Assembly: GCA_020249775.1 (NCBI GenBank)
Contig: JADCFA010000012.1
Span: 62,001-126,000 of the forward strand
Direction: 5' to 3'
DNA from: Roseomonas sp.
GTDB taxonomy: Bacteria > Pseudomonadota > Alphaproteobacteria > Acetobacterales > Acetobacteraceae
Length of the DNA: 64,000 bases
Shown here: positions 1 through 8,987 of the stretch, one piece after another
Layout: each line of letters starts with the position of its first letter
Numbering within the stretch: the stretch's first letter is position 1
Translations under genes and position numbers: made by a program
The notes under the pieces: model-generated
Told to the model about the DNA's origin: nothing
The model's database searches: none
The model's input: only the letters and a program-made list of their open reading frames with translations

Positions 1-962
1 CCATCTTCGATCACCAGCTTGCCATGTTCATCCGATGCGCCGGCATAGCGCAGCCCCGGGCGTTGCCAAACCAACGGCATGCCGGAATCAACTGAAACGC
101 CCTTATGCCCGCAATCCAGCACGGCAATGCCCGGCCCCGCCGTGCTCATGACTTGAGACAACACGAAAAGCGATTGGCGGAAGGGTGGCGCATCCTCATT
201 CGCGGCGTAATCCGCATCCATGAAGCAATAGGACCCTGCCTGGATTTCGGTATAGACGCCGCTTGCCGCCTCATGCCGAAAGGTGCCGGTGCCAGCCCCG
301 CCCACAATCGGGCATGCAAGCCCGCGCTGGCGCAGCTGTTCCACCGTGCGGCGCGAACGCGCGACCGCCTCCCCAATCGCGGCGGCGCGTTCATCCGGTG
401 CGCGCTTGTGTTGCGCTGAACCGTGATAGGCCTGCAGGCCGCCAAAACGCAGATGCCGGCTGGCGGCGATGCGTTCCGCAAGTGCTACCGCCGGCGGGCC
501 GTGTTCCACCCCGCCGCGCGCCATGCCGACATCAATTTCCACCAGCACCGGCAGGCGCACGCCGGCGGCTTCGCCGGCGGCTTCGATCAGCGCAATCTGC
601 GCCGCGTCATCTACGCAGACCGCCACTTCCGCAATGCGCGCAAGTGCGGCAAGGCGGGCCAATTTGCGCGGGCTGACGACCTGGTTGCTCACGAGAATAT
701 CGGGAATGCCACCCCAGGCGAGCGCCTCGGCTTCCGCCACCTTTTGCACGCATTGCCCAACCGCACCGCGCGCCATTTGCAGCTTGGCGATGACGCTGGA
801 TTTGTGCGTCTTGGCGTGCGCCCGAAGCTTCGCACCCGTTGGCGCCAGCAGCGCTGCCATGGTGTCGAGGTTATGTTCGAAAGCATCCAAATCAATCACC
901 AGCGCGGGGGTATCAATATCCTCCTCACGCATGCCGGCTTCGGCGGGTGGGTTTTGCAGCAT
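1..962 (-). CDS. DSD1-family PLP-dependent D-amino-acid aldolase/racemase-like enzyme (partial, C-terminus off left edge)
   Basis: An open frame of about 320 codons runs off the left edge. It opens with the alanine-racemase-type N-terminal barrel (DTPALVIDLDAFEHNL near residue 18) and has the HAKTHK segment near residues 49-54, which should hold the PLP lysine. Further on come GGAGTGTFRHE and, at the cut end, SDEHGKL. This is the signature of D-threonine aldolase/3-hydroxy-D-aspartate aldolase (DSD1) proteins, which use PLP and a divalent metal. About 50 residues, including the family's C-terminal metal ligands, lie outside the window. The start at 962 is chosen because GAAGGAG lies about 7 nt upstream; an internal ATG at 932 is the alternative. 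The exact substrate cannot be read from sequence. Divergent from the amine oxidase gene, with 75 bp between. Confidence 0.85.
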   Translation of the reverse strand, partial: MLQNPPAEAGMREEDIDTPALVIDLDAFEHNLDTMAALLAPTGAKLRAHAKTHKSSVIAKLQMARGAVGQCVQKVAEAEALAWGGIPDILVSNQVVSPRKLARLAALARIAEVAVCVDDAAQIALIEAAGEAAGVRLPVLVEIDVGMARGGVEHGPPAVALAERIAASRHLRFGGLQAYHGSAQHKRAPDERAAAIGEAVARSRRTVEQLRQRGLACPIVGGAGTGTFRHEAASGVYTEIQAGSYCFMDADYAANEDAPPFRQSLFVLSQVMSTAGPGIAVLDCGHKGVSVDSGMPLVWQRPGLRYAGASDEHGKLVIED

Positions 963-1037
963 GGCGGGTGCTCCTTCGGTTTGGCCCATTCTAGCCATGC
1001 CCATGCGTTCCGCGCCAATCCGGGGTAAACTTTCACC

Positions 1038-2279
1038 ATGAGCGATGAGGTTGACGTTCTGGTGGTGGGGGCAGGGGTCGCTGGCGTTGCGGCGGCGCGG
1101 GCGCTCCGCGCGCGCGGCCTTTCCTGCCTGGTTCTGGAAGCGAAGCACCGCATCGGCGGCCGCGCCTATACCGATGCGACGGGCTTTGATCATGGCGCTT
1201 CCTGGCTGCATCAGGCCAATGACAATCCACTCACTGCTTTTGCTGAGGCGCTCGGTTTTGAAACGGTGGACCACGATCTGCTCCGCCAGCGCTTGCTGTT
1301 CACGCAAGGCCGCTTCGCCACCACCGCTGAGCGCAGAAGCTTCGCGGCAGCGGAGGATCATTTCTGGCGCGTGATTGAAACGGCGGCGGCGGATGGCGCG
1401 CCGGATCGCCCCGCATCGGATGCCGCTCCTCAAGGCGGGCGCTTTGATGCGCTTGTCGCGCATTGGGAAGGGGCGCAGATTTGCGCCGCCGAGCTTTCGT
1501 GCATGAGCCTGCATGATTTCGCCGCTACTGCGCTGGATGGCCCAAACCTTTTGCTCCGCCGTGGCCTTGGCACGCTGGTCACAACTCTCGCCGAGGGACT
1601 ACCGATCCACCTGAATGCGCCCGTGACGCGGCTCGATTGGCGCGGCAAGCATGTTGAAGCGAGCGGCGATTTCGGGCGCATCCGCGCGTGCGCCGCGATC
1701 ATCACCGTTTCAACCGGCGTACTGGCGCAAGGTGGCATTGCCTTCACGCCTGACCTGCCGGCTGCAAAGCAGGAGGCGATCAAGGCTCTCCCACTTGGCT
1801 TGCTGAGCAAGCTTGCCTTTCCCATCCCGCCCGGCACGCTGCCTGAATTCGGGGCTTTCGCCAGCCTCAGGCGCGATATCGCGGGGCAGGGGGATCGGCC
1901 CATTTCCTGGATTGCGCGGCCCTTCGGCGCGCCGGTGATGCTTGCCTTCATCGGTGGTTCCCTCGCTTGGGAATTGTCGCGCGCTGGCACGCAAGCGACC
2001 GAAGCACATGCCCGCGCTGAATTCGCGCGTGTCTTTGGCGCGGAAGCTGCCGCAGCGCTCGGCGCGCCGATCATCACCGAGTGGGGCGAGGATCCTCATT
2101 TTCTCGGTAGCTATAGCCACGCCATTCCCGGCGGGCAGGCGTCGCGGCGCGTGTTGGCGGAACCGCTAGGCGATGGCCGGCTGATCTTTGCCGGCGAAGC
2201 CTGCCACCCGCGGTATGCCGCCACGGTTGCGGGCGCTTGGTTGAGTGGCGAAGGCGCAGCACAACTGATTTTGCCCTGA
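1038..2279 (+). CDS. Flavin monoamine oxidase family protein (FAD-dependent)
   Basis: 413 residues. A Rossmann FAD motif, VVGAGVAGVAAARAL, sits at residues 9-23, followed by EAKHRIGGRAYT near 34-45, as in flavin amine oxidases. The C-terminus ends with FAGEACHPRYAATVAGAWLSG, the second FAD-contacting stretch of this family. No signal peptide is seen, so the protein is probably cytoplasmic. The family oxidises amines, polyamines or related C-N bonds; the substrate is not predictable. It lies divergent from a PLP D-amino-acid enzyme, which is suggestive of amino-acid turnover but no more than that. The start ATG has no strong ribosome site. Confidence 0.85.
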   Translation: MSDEVDVLVVGAGVAGVAAARALRARGLSCLVLEAKHRIGGRAYTDATGFDHGASWLHQANDNPLTAFAEALGFETVDHDLLRQRLLFTQGRFATTAERRSFAAAEDHFWRVIETAAADGAPDRPASDAAPQGGRFDALVAHWEGAQICAAELSCMSLHDFAATALDGPNLLLRRGLGTLVTTLAEGLPIHLNAPVTRLDWRGKHVEASGDFGRIRACAAIITVSTGVLAQGGIAFTPDLPAAKQEAIKALPLGLLSKLAFPIPPGTLPEFGAFASLRRDIAGQGDRPISWIARPFGAPVMLAFIGGSLAWELSRAGTQATEAHARAEFARVFGAEAAAALGAPIITEWGEDPHFLGSYSHAIPGGQASRRVLAEPLGDGRLIFAGEACHPRYAATVAGAWLSGEGAAQLILP

Positions 2280-2408
2280 TGCTGCGCCCGTTCTGTCATG
2301 CCCTGTGGCATTGGCGAGAATTTTCTTGGACAAGCCAGCGCTTTCAGGCGTAAACCTGCGTCTCGCGCCACGTGTCAAACATAGCGCGCATCCTTGGGGA
2401 GAAATGCC

Positions 2409-3137
2409 ATGACCATTCACCTCGCGCGCCGGGGTTTTCTTGCGGCTGGGCTAGCCACTGCTGCGGTTTTTGCCTCAGCCCGGCGCCCCCTTCTTGCGCA
2501 AACGCCGGATGGCCCTTTCACCCTTGCGCCCTTGCCCTATGCAGCCAATGCCAATGAGGCAGCGATTGATGCCATGACCATGGAATTGCACCATGGCCGG
2601 CACCATGCCGCCGCTGTCGCCGCGCTGAACAATATCGCGCGCGATTATCCGGCGCTGGCGACCATGCAGATTGATGATGTTCTGATGCGCCTGTCCCAGG
2701 CGCCTGATGCCGTGCGCACGGCGCTGCGCAACAATGCCGGCAGTCATGCGAATCACAGCATGTTCTGGGACATCATGGGCGGACAGGGTGGAGAGCCCGC
2801 CGGCGATCTGAAAGCCGCGATTGACCGAGACCTTGGCGGCTTTGCCAAGATGCAAACGGATTTCAACGCCGCCGGCATGCGCGTATTCGGCTCGGGCTGG
2901 GTCTTTGTGGTGGTGACACCGGCGGGCGGGCTTTCCATCGCCATTAGGCCCAATCAGGATAATCCGCTGATGGATGGCCAGCGCGTGCTGATGGGCAATG
3001 ATGTCTGGGAACACGCCTATTACCTGCGCTACCAGAATCGCCGGGCGGAATATCTGACGAATTGGTGGAAGGTACTGAATTGGGACAAGATCGCCGCACG
3101 CTATGATGCCGCACGCAACGGCACCTTGCGGATGTGA
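2409..3137 (+). CDS. Exported Fe/Mn-type superoxide dismutase
   Basis: 242 residues. The N-terminus ARRGFLAAGLATAAVFA followed by LLAQT looks like a twin-arginine signal peptide, so export is likely. The mature part carries the iron/manganese SOD features: MELHHGRHH near residue 54, NNAGSHANHSMFW with a metal histidine, GSGWVFVV, and DVWEHAYYLRYQNRR with the C-terminal Asp and His metal ligands. It should convert superoxide to peroxide and oxygen in the periplasm. Start chosen at 2409 because GGGGAG lies 7 nt upstream; an upstream TTG at 2394 would give five extra residues. A monocistronic gene between an amine oxidase and a convergent hydrolase. Confidence 0.93.
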   Translation: MTIHLARRGFLAAGLATAAVFASARRPLLAQTPDGPFTLAPLPYAANANEAAIDAMTMELHHGRHHAAAVAALNNIARDYPALATMQIDDVLMRLSQAPDAVRTALRNNAGSHANHSMFWDIMGGQGGEPAGDLKAAIDRDLGGFAKMQTDFNAAGMRVFGSGWVFVVVTPAGGLSIAIRPNQDNPLMDGQRVLMGNDVWEHAYYLRYQNRRAEYLTNWWKVLNWDKIAARYDAARNGTLRM

Positions 3138-3156
3138 GGATGGGGCGGCGCCCGCC

Positions 3157-4233
3157 TCAACAACTCGAAGGCGGCCGCGCCGCAGTGGCGAAATTCAGCA
3201 AACATGCCCCATAGCGATCATTGAAGGCGATGCTGGCCCCCGCGCTATGGCCAATCAGGCCCTCGGGCCGATCAATCAGCAGAAACCCGGCAAAGCGCTG
3301 GCCATATTGGCGCAGCAGGGCGGCACGACGATCCGGCTCGGCATCAAAAGGATCGTCGCGAAAATTGGCCGCCGCGACCCGCGCCTGTGATGAAGCCTGC
3401 CCGGCAGTCAGGATCGCCTCCAATTGGCTGATCTGCTGCCATTGCGAATCATTCCTCGCGTCAGCGCCGCGGCCATGCGCAGCCGCGGCAATGGCAATCA
3501 CCACATCGGCGAGACCTGGCCTATCAAGCACCATCATGGCATTCCAACCACCACGCGATTGCCCCGCCACGATGATATGCCGATAGCCGCGGCGGCGCAG
3601 CTCCGCCAAATCACTTCTCAACCAGCCTGCTGCGCGCGCCGTATCATCCGAATTGGGGTGGCGATCAAAGCGCCAGACATCATAGCCCGCATTGTTGAAA
3701 TGTCGCGTCCAGCTTTGTGGCTGGGAACCGCGCGCATCATCCATGCCTATGCCTCTACTGGCGCGTTCGCCCTTGCCATGCGCAAAGACCAATACGCCGC
3801 GCGCCTGCTGCGGCCCCCACCAGAGAAAGCGGTTATCCGGCACCGTGTCATGCGCCATGGAGGAAATGCCGATATTTGCAGGCGGCGGGGCAGGCGCCCA
3901 TTCCCGCCCGGGCCGGACAATCGCAAGATCACGCAGCACCACGGCGCAATTGCCGGGGCCAGCGCGCCTCTCGCAAAAGCCAATCGCCCTTTGTTCCACA
4001 AAAGCCGCATCGCCGCCGCCCGATTGCCAGCCAGAGGCTCCATTGGGACCAATCGCAAAGGCGCGCGGCGTATTATACGTCAAAAACCGGCTGATGGAGG
4101 GCTGCATCGTGGTGGGCGCGCCCAATACCGTTGCGGCCTCCAGGATTGAACCGCCCTGCGCCAAGCCATGGCGCGCCGGCGCCAGCGCCAGCAGCAGGGC
4201 AAAGCCAAAAACCAATCCCGTGAACCGCCGCAT
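3157..4233 (-). CDS. Secreted alpha/beta hydrolase
   Basis: 358 residues beginning with a clear signal peptide (FTGLVFGFALLLALAPARHG, then LAQ). The core has VLVFAHGKGE (oxyanion-side strand), the nucleophile elbow GQSRGGW with Ser226, and a late GHSAGASIAF stretch, typical of dienelactone-hydrolase or serine-hydrolase folds. Four cysteines suggest a disulfide-containing periplasmic protein. The substrate is unknown. The start at 4233 follows GGAGAG; a longer open frame upstream (to 4416) is rejected because it destroys the signal peptide. Convergent with the SOD gene; divergent from the Bug gene. Confidence 0.8.
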   Translation of the reverse strand: MRRFTGLVFGFALLLALAPARHGLAQGGSILEAATVLGAPTTMQPSISRFLTYNTPRAFAIGPNGASGWQSGGGDAAFVEQRAIGFCERRAGPGNCAVVLRDLAIVRPGREWAPAPPPANIGISSMAHDTVPDNRFLWWGPQQARGVLVFAHGKGERASRGIGMDDARGSQPQSWTRHFNNAGYDVWRFDRHPNSDDTARAAGWLRSDLAELRRRGYRHIIVAGQSRGGWNAMMVLDRPGLADVVIAIAAAAHGRGADARNDSQWQQISQLEAILTAGQASSQARVAAANFRDDPFDAEPDRRAALLRQYGQRFAGFLLIDRPEGLIGHSAGASIAFNDRYGACLLNFATAARPPSSC

Positions 4234-4442
4234 ATTTCTCTCCGTGCAACGAAACGCCTCGTCGCCAAGGCTGCAACGGCGCCGCCATGCTCGGCAAGTA
4301 TTTTTTGACTGCGTGCGGGACAATGCCCGCCATGGCCAAAGGCGAAACAACGCCGCTTGAAGCCAAGGCGATAACGCCGGATACTCCCCGCCATCGGCTT
4401 GCCCAGAAGCATCCAAGGGCGGCCCAACACCAAGGAGGTTCC

Positions 4443-5411
4443 ATGCTGCGCCGGCTTGCCCTGACCCTGATCGCCCTTTGCCTGCCCGGGCTTGCGTTCG
4501 CGCAGGGTTGGGTCCCGGAACGCCCGGTGCGCATCATCCTGCCTTTTCCGCCGGGCGGTTCGACCGATCTGGTCGGGCGCATCCTGGCGGATCGCGTAAG
4601 CCGCAGCGCGCCGCATCCCTGGGTGGTGGAAAATCGCTCCGGCGCAAATGGCAATATCGGCATGGATGCGGCGGCGAAAAGCGCACCGGATGGCTATACG
4701 CTTGGCGCCTGCACCATCGGCAATTGCGCCATCAACCCCGCAATCTATGCCCGCATGCCCTATGATATTGAACGCGATCTGATCCCGGTGTTTTGGTCCG
4801 GCAGTGTCATGAATGCGGTAGCGGTGAACAATAGCGTGCCGGCGCAAACGCTGCAGGAATTCCTCGCCTGGGTGAAGGCCAATCCGGGCCGCGTGAATTA
4901 TGGCTCCTCCGGCTTTGGGTCCTCAAATCACCTGATCCCGGAATTGCTGAATGGCCGGCTTGGCCTCACGCTCGTGCATGTGCCCTTCCGCGGCGGCGCG
5001 CCCGCCTTGCAGGCGCTGATCGCGGGCCAGGTGCAGGTGATGATGGAGAATATCCCCACCAAGATCGGCGCCATTCGCGCCGGGCAAATCCGCGCACTGG
5101 CTGTCACGGGGCGCGAACGCGACCCATCCTTGCCGGATGTGCCGACCTTCGCTGAGGCCGGCATCCCGGATATTGTGGTGGAACCCTGGTTCGGCTTCAT
5201 GGCGCCGCGCGGCACGCCCGATGCCGTGATTGCCGGCCTCAGCCGCCTTTTGAATGAGGCGCTGGCCGATCCCGAAGTGCGGCGCAAATTCGCCGATCTC
5301 GGTGTGCGCCCCGAAGGCGGCCCGCCCGAGCGCTTTAGCGCCCATGTGCGGAGCGAAATCGCGCGCTGGCGCGAGGTTGTTGAAACCAACAAGATCGAGA
5401 AGCTGAACTGA
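4443..5411 (+). CDS. Bug/TctC-like tripartite tricarboxylate transporter substrate-binding protein
   Basis: 322 residues with an N-terminal Sec signal (LALTLIALCLPGLAFA). Bug-family hallmarks: the first strand WVPERPVRIILPFPPGG, GSTDLVGR, a VVENRSGANGNIG loop, NYGSSGFGSSNHL, VHVPFRGGAPALQALIAGQVQ and PDVPTFAEAG. These periplasmic proteins bind carboxylates and other small molecules. No TctA/TctB membrane subunits are nearby, so the partner transporter must lie elsewhere. AAGGAGG sits just before the ATG at 4443, which fixes the start. The stop overlaps the next gene's ATG by 1 nt (TGATG), so it is translationally coupled to a 2-hydroxyacid dehydrogenase, which hints at a hydroxy- or keto-acid ligand. 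Confidence 0.92.
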   Translation: MLRRLALTLIALCLPGLAFAQGWVPERPVRIILPFPPGGSTDLVGRILADRVSRSAPHPWVVENRSGANGNIGMDAAAKSAPDGYTLGACTIGNCAINPAIYARMPYDIERDLIPVFWSGSVMNAVAVNNSVPAQTLQEFLAWVKANPGRVNYGSSGFGSSNHLIPELLNGRLGLTLVHVPFRGGAPALQALIAGQVQVMMENIPTKIGAIRAGQIRALAVTGRERDPSLPDVPTFAEAGIPDIVVEPWFGFMAPRGTPDAVIAGLSRLLNEALADPEVRRKFADLGVRPEGGPPERFSAHVRSEIARWREVVETNKIEKLN

Positions 5412-6385
5412 TGCCCTATCGCATTGTCCTTGGCCGGCCCTTGCATCCCGCGGGTGCGGCGGTGCTCGCCGCGCGCACCGATGTTGAAACCATCGAAATG
5501 TTCGACCCGCCCGCGCCCGCTTTGCATGCGGCCTTGGCCAATGCGGATGGGTTGGTTGCCTGGCTGGAACGGGTGGACAAGGCAGCACTCGCCGCTGCGC
5601 CGCGGCTGCGCGCGGTATCGCGCATTGGCGTTGGCTTTGATACGGTGGATATCCCCGCCTGCACGGAACGCGGCATTGCCGTGATGGTGGTGAATGGCAC
5701 GAATGATCTTTCGGTCGCCGAACACGCCATGATGCTGATGCTCGGCGTGGCGCGCCGGGCCGTAGATTCGGATGCGCATATCAAGCAGGGTGGCTGGTGG
5801 CCCAAGGATGGGCCGCGCATGGTGGATTTGTCCGGCAAGACCGCGCTGGTGGTCGGCTATGGTCGGATTGGCTCTCGCGTTGCGGCCTATGCGCGGGCCT
5901 TTCACATGAAGGTCATGGTGCATGACCCGCTATATCACCCGGCGCGCATCGCATCTGACGGGCATATCCCGGCGCGGGATTTCAAGAAGGCGCTGACTGA
6001 GGCTGATGTGGTCACGCTGCATTGTCCGCTGACGCCCGAAACCCGGCATTTGATGGATGAAGCCGCCTTCGCGGCACTCAAGCCGGGCGCCATTCTGGTG
6101 AATACAGCGCGCGGCCCGATTGTGAAGCAGGAAGCGGTTGTCGCCGCACTGCAATCCGGGCGACTGATGGGCTTTGGGACGGATGTGCTGGAAGTGGAAC
6201 CCGCCACGCCTGGCAATCCGCTTTTCACGCTGCCCAATGTCATCATCAGCCCGCATTCGGCGGCCAGCACGGAAGAAGGCACGGCCCGCATGGCGGAAGC
6301 GGCGGCGCGCAATATCCTGGCCGCTTTGGATGGCGCGCCCGATCCGGCCATGATGGTCAATCCGGAAATTCTGCAACGGCGATAG
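5411..6385 (+). CDS. D-isomer-specific 2-hydroxyacid dehydrogenase
   Basis: 324 residues, the usual length. The NAD-binding motif GYGRIGSRVAAYA is at residues 149-161, with HCPLTPETRHLM near 204-215. The catalytic Arg234 lies in NTARGPIV, Glu261 in FGTDVLEVEP and His282 in SPHSAAS. The enzyme interconverts a 2-oxoacid and its D-2-hydroxyacid with NAD(P)H in the cytoplasm. Translationally coupled to the Bug gene upstream, so uptake of a hydroxy- or oxoacid followed by redox conversion is a reasonable inference. It resembles PGDH/glyoxylate reductase-type proteins but lacks the ACT domains of serine-pathway enzymes. Confidence 0.9.
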   Translation: MPYRIVLGRPLHPAGAAVLAARTDVETIEMFDPPAPALHAALANADGLVAWLERVDKAALAAAPRLRAVSRIGVGFDTVDIPACTERGIAVMVVNGTNDLSVAEHAMMLMLGVARRAVDSDAHIKQGGWWPKDGPRMVDLSGKTALVVGYGRIGSRVAAYARAFHMKVMVHDPLYHPARIASDGHIPARDFKKALTEADVVTLHCPLTPETRHLMDEAAFAALKPGAILVNTARGPIVKQEAVVAALQSGRLMGFGTDVLEVEPATPGNPLFTLPNVIISPHSAASTEEGTARMAEAAARNILAALDGAPDPAMMVNPEILQRR

Positions 6386-6401
6386 CGCCGATCCCCGGTT
6401 G

Positions 6402-6422
6402 CGCCCGGCGCTGCGCCGGGCG
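6402..6422. other. Perfect GC-rich inverted repeat between hydroxyacid dehydrogenase and WecA-like gene
   Basis: CGCCCGGCGC and GCGCCGGGCG are exact inverted repeats around a single T, forming at least an 8-bp stem with a 5-nt loop. It begins 17 nt after the dehydrogenase stop and ends 15 nt before the next start. No T-run follows, so it is not a classical terminator; it could slow read-through or hinder ribosome access to the next gene. Confidence 0.5.
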
Positions 6423-6437
6423 ATAGCGACTACCGAA

Positions 6438-7493
6438 ATGACCTTCCACGCCATCCTGGTCCATCTGGCTGTCGCCCTTGGCCTTGCGCTGATCTCGGCC
6501 ATTGTGGTGCGGCTGATGATCGCCTACCCGATCCTGGATCATCCCAATGCAAGATCAAGCCATAGCCGGCCAACACCGCGCGGCGGCGGGCTTGGCATTG
6601 TGGTGGCCTTCACGCTTGGTATGGGGTTGCTTTATTGGCAGGCGGAATATGCACGCCTGCCCGGGCCGCAATTTCTTGGCGTGATCGGCGCCGCGCTCGC
6701 CATTGCGGCGGTGTCCTTCTGGGATGATGCGCGGGATCTGCGCTTTGCGCTGAAGCTTGCCGCGCAGGCGCTGGCCGCGCTTGTTGCGATTGGCAGTGGC
6801 TTGGAATTGCAGCGCCTGGCCTTGCCGGGGCTTGGCCCGGTGGAACTTGGCGCAGTTGGCCCTTTGCTCACGCTATTTTGGATTTTGGGCTGCACCAATG
6901 CGGTGAATTTCATGGATGGGCTGGATGGGCTGGTGGGTGGCGCGGTGTTTCTGGCGCTGCTGATCCTTTGCGCCATTGCCGGGCATCATGGTGGTTGGTT
7001 TGTCTATCTGGCGTCACTCATGCTGGCGGCGGGCTTGCTTGGCTTTCTGCCCTTCAATCTGCATCCGGCGCGGATTTTCTTGGGCGATGTCGGCAGCCAA
7101 TTCCTGGGCTTCATGGTGGCGATTTTGGCCGTGGCGGCAGCACGCTTCGATGCGGCGGAGGTTTCCTTCATGCTGGTGCCTTTGCTGCTATTTGGCTTGT
7201 TCTTCGATGCGACCTTTACGCTCATGCGGCGCGCCGTGATGGGGCTGAATATCACCGCCGCGCATCGCACCCATTTATATCAAATGGCGCAGCGGGGCGG
7301 GCTTGGGGTGCGGCAAGTGGCTGCCGTGCATTGGGGTTTTGTGTTGGCCAATGGGCTGCTCGCATGGGCGTTTCTCAGCCTTCATCCGGCGCATAAGGCG
7401 CTGGTATTTCTGCCCGCGCTTGGCCTGCAAGTGATCTGGCTGGTCTATGTGCGCGCCCTTATGACGCGCGCTGGGCTTTCCTGGCGGGATTGA
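6438..7493 (+). CDS. WecA/MraY-type polyprenyl-phosphate glycosyl-1-phosphate transferase
   Basis: 351 residues, about ten hydrophobic segments. Family motifs in order: HPNARSSHSRPTPRGGGLG on the first cytoplasmic loop, FWDDARDL (Mg-binding aspartates), NFMDGLDGL, LPFNLHPARIFLGDVGSQ, and the HRTHLYQ loop that marks the WecA/WbpL side of the family. It should move a sugar-1-phosphate from a UDP-sugar onto undecaprenyl phosphate, the first step of O-antigen or exopolysaccharide assembly. ATG 6438 is preferred over TTG 6399 because the N-terminus then begins directly with the first membrane helix; no strong ribosome site is seen. No other polysaccharide genes are adjacent. Confidence 0.88.
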   Translation: MTFHAILVHLAVALGLALISAIVVRLMIAYPILDHPNARSSHSRPTPRGGGLGIVVAFTLGMGLLYWQAEYARLPGPQFLGVIGAALAIAAVSFWDDARDLRFALKLAAQALAALVAIGSGLELQRLALPGLGPVELGAVGPLLTLFWILGCTNAVNFMDGLDGLVGGAVFLALLILCAIAGHHGGWFVYLASLMLAAGLLGFLPFNLHPARIFLGDVGSQFLGFMVAILAVAAARFDAAEVSFMLVPLLLFGLFFDATFTLMRRAVMGLNITAAHRTHLYQMAQRGGLGVRQVAAVHWGFVLANGLLAWAFLSLHPAHKALVFLPALGLQVIWLVYVRALMTRAGLSWRD

Positions 7494-7494
7494 T

Positions 7495-8640
7495 TTACCG
7501 CGGCGCCGGGCGCGGTTGGGCGCTCGCGGTTTGCTGGCGCTGGGCAGTGCTTGCCGCGCTGCCTTGTTCGACGCGCGGCGTGGGCCGCGCCGCAGGCCGC
7601 GGCGGTGTCGGCGTTTGACGATAAACCACCGGTGCGGCGTTCTGCCGATTGGGCGCAGCCGCCACTTGCTGTGGCGGACGCGGCGCCGATGCCGCCTGCG
7701 CCACCCGCACATTCCCTGGCGCAACTGGCCGCGCCGCAGGCGCATTGCGTGGCGGTGCCGAGGCCGCGGCCATCACGGAAGAAGGCGCGCGCGGTGCCAC
7801 CCCCATGCGGGCAAAACCCTGATCGAGCAGCGCGCCCATATGCCGATCACGTTCCACCCAGGAAGACCCGCCGAAGGTTGCCCCCACCAGCCGCACGCCA
7901 TCGCGCTGCGCCGAGGTCACGATATTAAAGCCGGAGGCATTGATGAAACCGGTCTTGATGCCATCCGCGCCATCATAATCACCAAGCATGCGGTTATGGT
8001 TGCGGATTTGTGCCCGGCCCCAGGCGAAATGCACCGTGCCAAAATAATGATAGCGATTGGGGAAATCGGTGAATAGGCGCCGGCCAAGAGTGGCCATATC
8101 GCGCGCCGTTGTGACCTGTTCCCAATCCGGCAGGCCAGAGGCATTACGGAAGCGCGTTTGCGACATGCCAAGGCTTCGCGCGCGCATGGTCATCATTTGC
8201 GCGAAGCGTTCTTCGGAACCGCCAATATGCTCACCTACCGCGGCCGCGACATCATTGGCGCTTTTGGTCACTAGCGCCAGAATCGCCTGTTCCACCGTAA
8301 GCCCACCGCCCGGTGGAATGCCGAGCTTGGAAGGCGGGCGGGAAGCGGCTTCCTCGCTCATGACAATGCGGCTGCCAAGCTGCGTGCGGCCATCGCGCAG
8401 CGCCTCAAACAGCATGTAAAGCGTCATCATTTTGGTGAGCGAGGCCGGGTAGCGCGGTTCATCCGCGCCGGCGTCAATCAGGATGGTGCCAGTGCGGGCT
8501 TCCATCACAATGGCGGAATAACGTGCGCTGCCGATTTGTGCTTCGGCGCTGCGCCAGGGCAGGGCCGCCAGGGCCAACCCGAAAATCAAGCCAGCTAGTC
8601 GAACGGCAAGGCCCCCTAAGCCTTGGCGGCGAGTCTTCAT
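7495..8640 (-). CDS. D-alanyl-D-alanine carboxypeptidase (peptidase S11, DacA/PBP5-like)
   Basis: 381 residues. A signal peptide ends around SAEAQ. The penicillin-binding triad is complete: S67-L-T-K70 (acylated serine), S127-A-N129 and K229-T-G231. This low-molecular-weight PBP trims the terminal D-alanine of peptidoglycan stem peptides in the periplasm. From about residue 275 the protein turns into a low-complexity Pro/Ala/Gln-rich tail of about 100 residues with no recognisable domain. Many alphaproteobacterial homologues carry an SPOR domain there; this one does not appear to. The stop lies 1 bp from the convergent WecA-like gene. Confidence 0.92.
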   Translation of the reverse strand: MKTRRQGLGGLAVRLAGLIFGLALAALPWRSAEAQIGSARYSAIVMEARTGTILIDAGADEPRYPASLTKMMTLYMLFEALRDGRTQLGSRIVMSEEAASRPPSKLGIPPGGGLTVEQAILALVTKSANDVAAAVGEHIGGSEERFAQMMTMRARSLGMSQTRFRNASGLPDWEQVTTARDMATLGRRLFTDFPNRYHYFGTVHFAWGRAQIRNHNRMLGDYDGADGIKTGFINASGFNIVTSAQRDGVRLVGATFGGSSWVERDRHMGALLDQGFARMGVAPRAPSSVMAAASAPPRNAPAARPVAPGNVRVAQAASAPRPPQQVAAAPNRQNAAPVVYRQTPTPPRPAARPTPRVEQGSAASTAQRQQTASAQPRPAPR

Positions 8641-8987
8641 CCCGCAAAAACCCCCTGATGGCCCGAAGCAGCTTCGCCCTGGGCCTGTCTTCCCCTGGGA
8701 AGCTTATAGCTTGGGCGCAGCTTGCCGTCCAGCAGAAAAAGACGAAATCTGATTTCCATCAGAGGCTTAACAGAAACGCTTGAGTCGCCATTCGAGATGC
8801 TTCGCCCAGCCCACCCAGGATGGGGGTGAAAAATTTTTGTGCAGTGCAAAAATTTTCCTTGCATTCCGCCCCCGGCCGCGCGTAGAAGCACGCCATGTTG
8901 CAGCGCAGCAAATCTTCCCGGCCCTCCCGGCCGGATCGCAAATCCCGGGTCGCTGTGCCCCGGAACGGTAAGGAAAGGGTTGAGAAA
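8641..8987. promoter_or_regulatory. 347-bp divergent intergenic region upstream of dacA-like and phasin genes
   Basis: No convincing gene; short frames here have no ribosome site or homology. The region should hold promoters for the carboxypeptidase (leftward) and the phasin (rightward). Its one striking feature is the AT-rich inverted repeat at 8830-8856, listed separately. Confidence 0.5.
8830..8856. promoter_or_regulatory. Perfect 10-bp AT-rich inverted repeat, candidate operator upstream of phasin
   Basis: AAAATTTTTG and CAAAAATTTT are exact inverted repeats around a 7-nt TGCAGTG centre. It stands out in very GC-rich surroundings about 130 bp before the phasin start. The centre is TGC-rich, as described for sites of the PHA regulator PhaR in alphaproteobacteria; the assignment to PhaR is inference. 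Confidence 0.5.
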
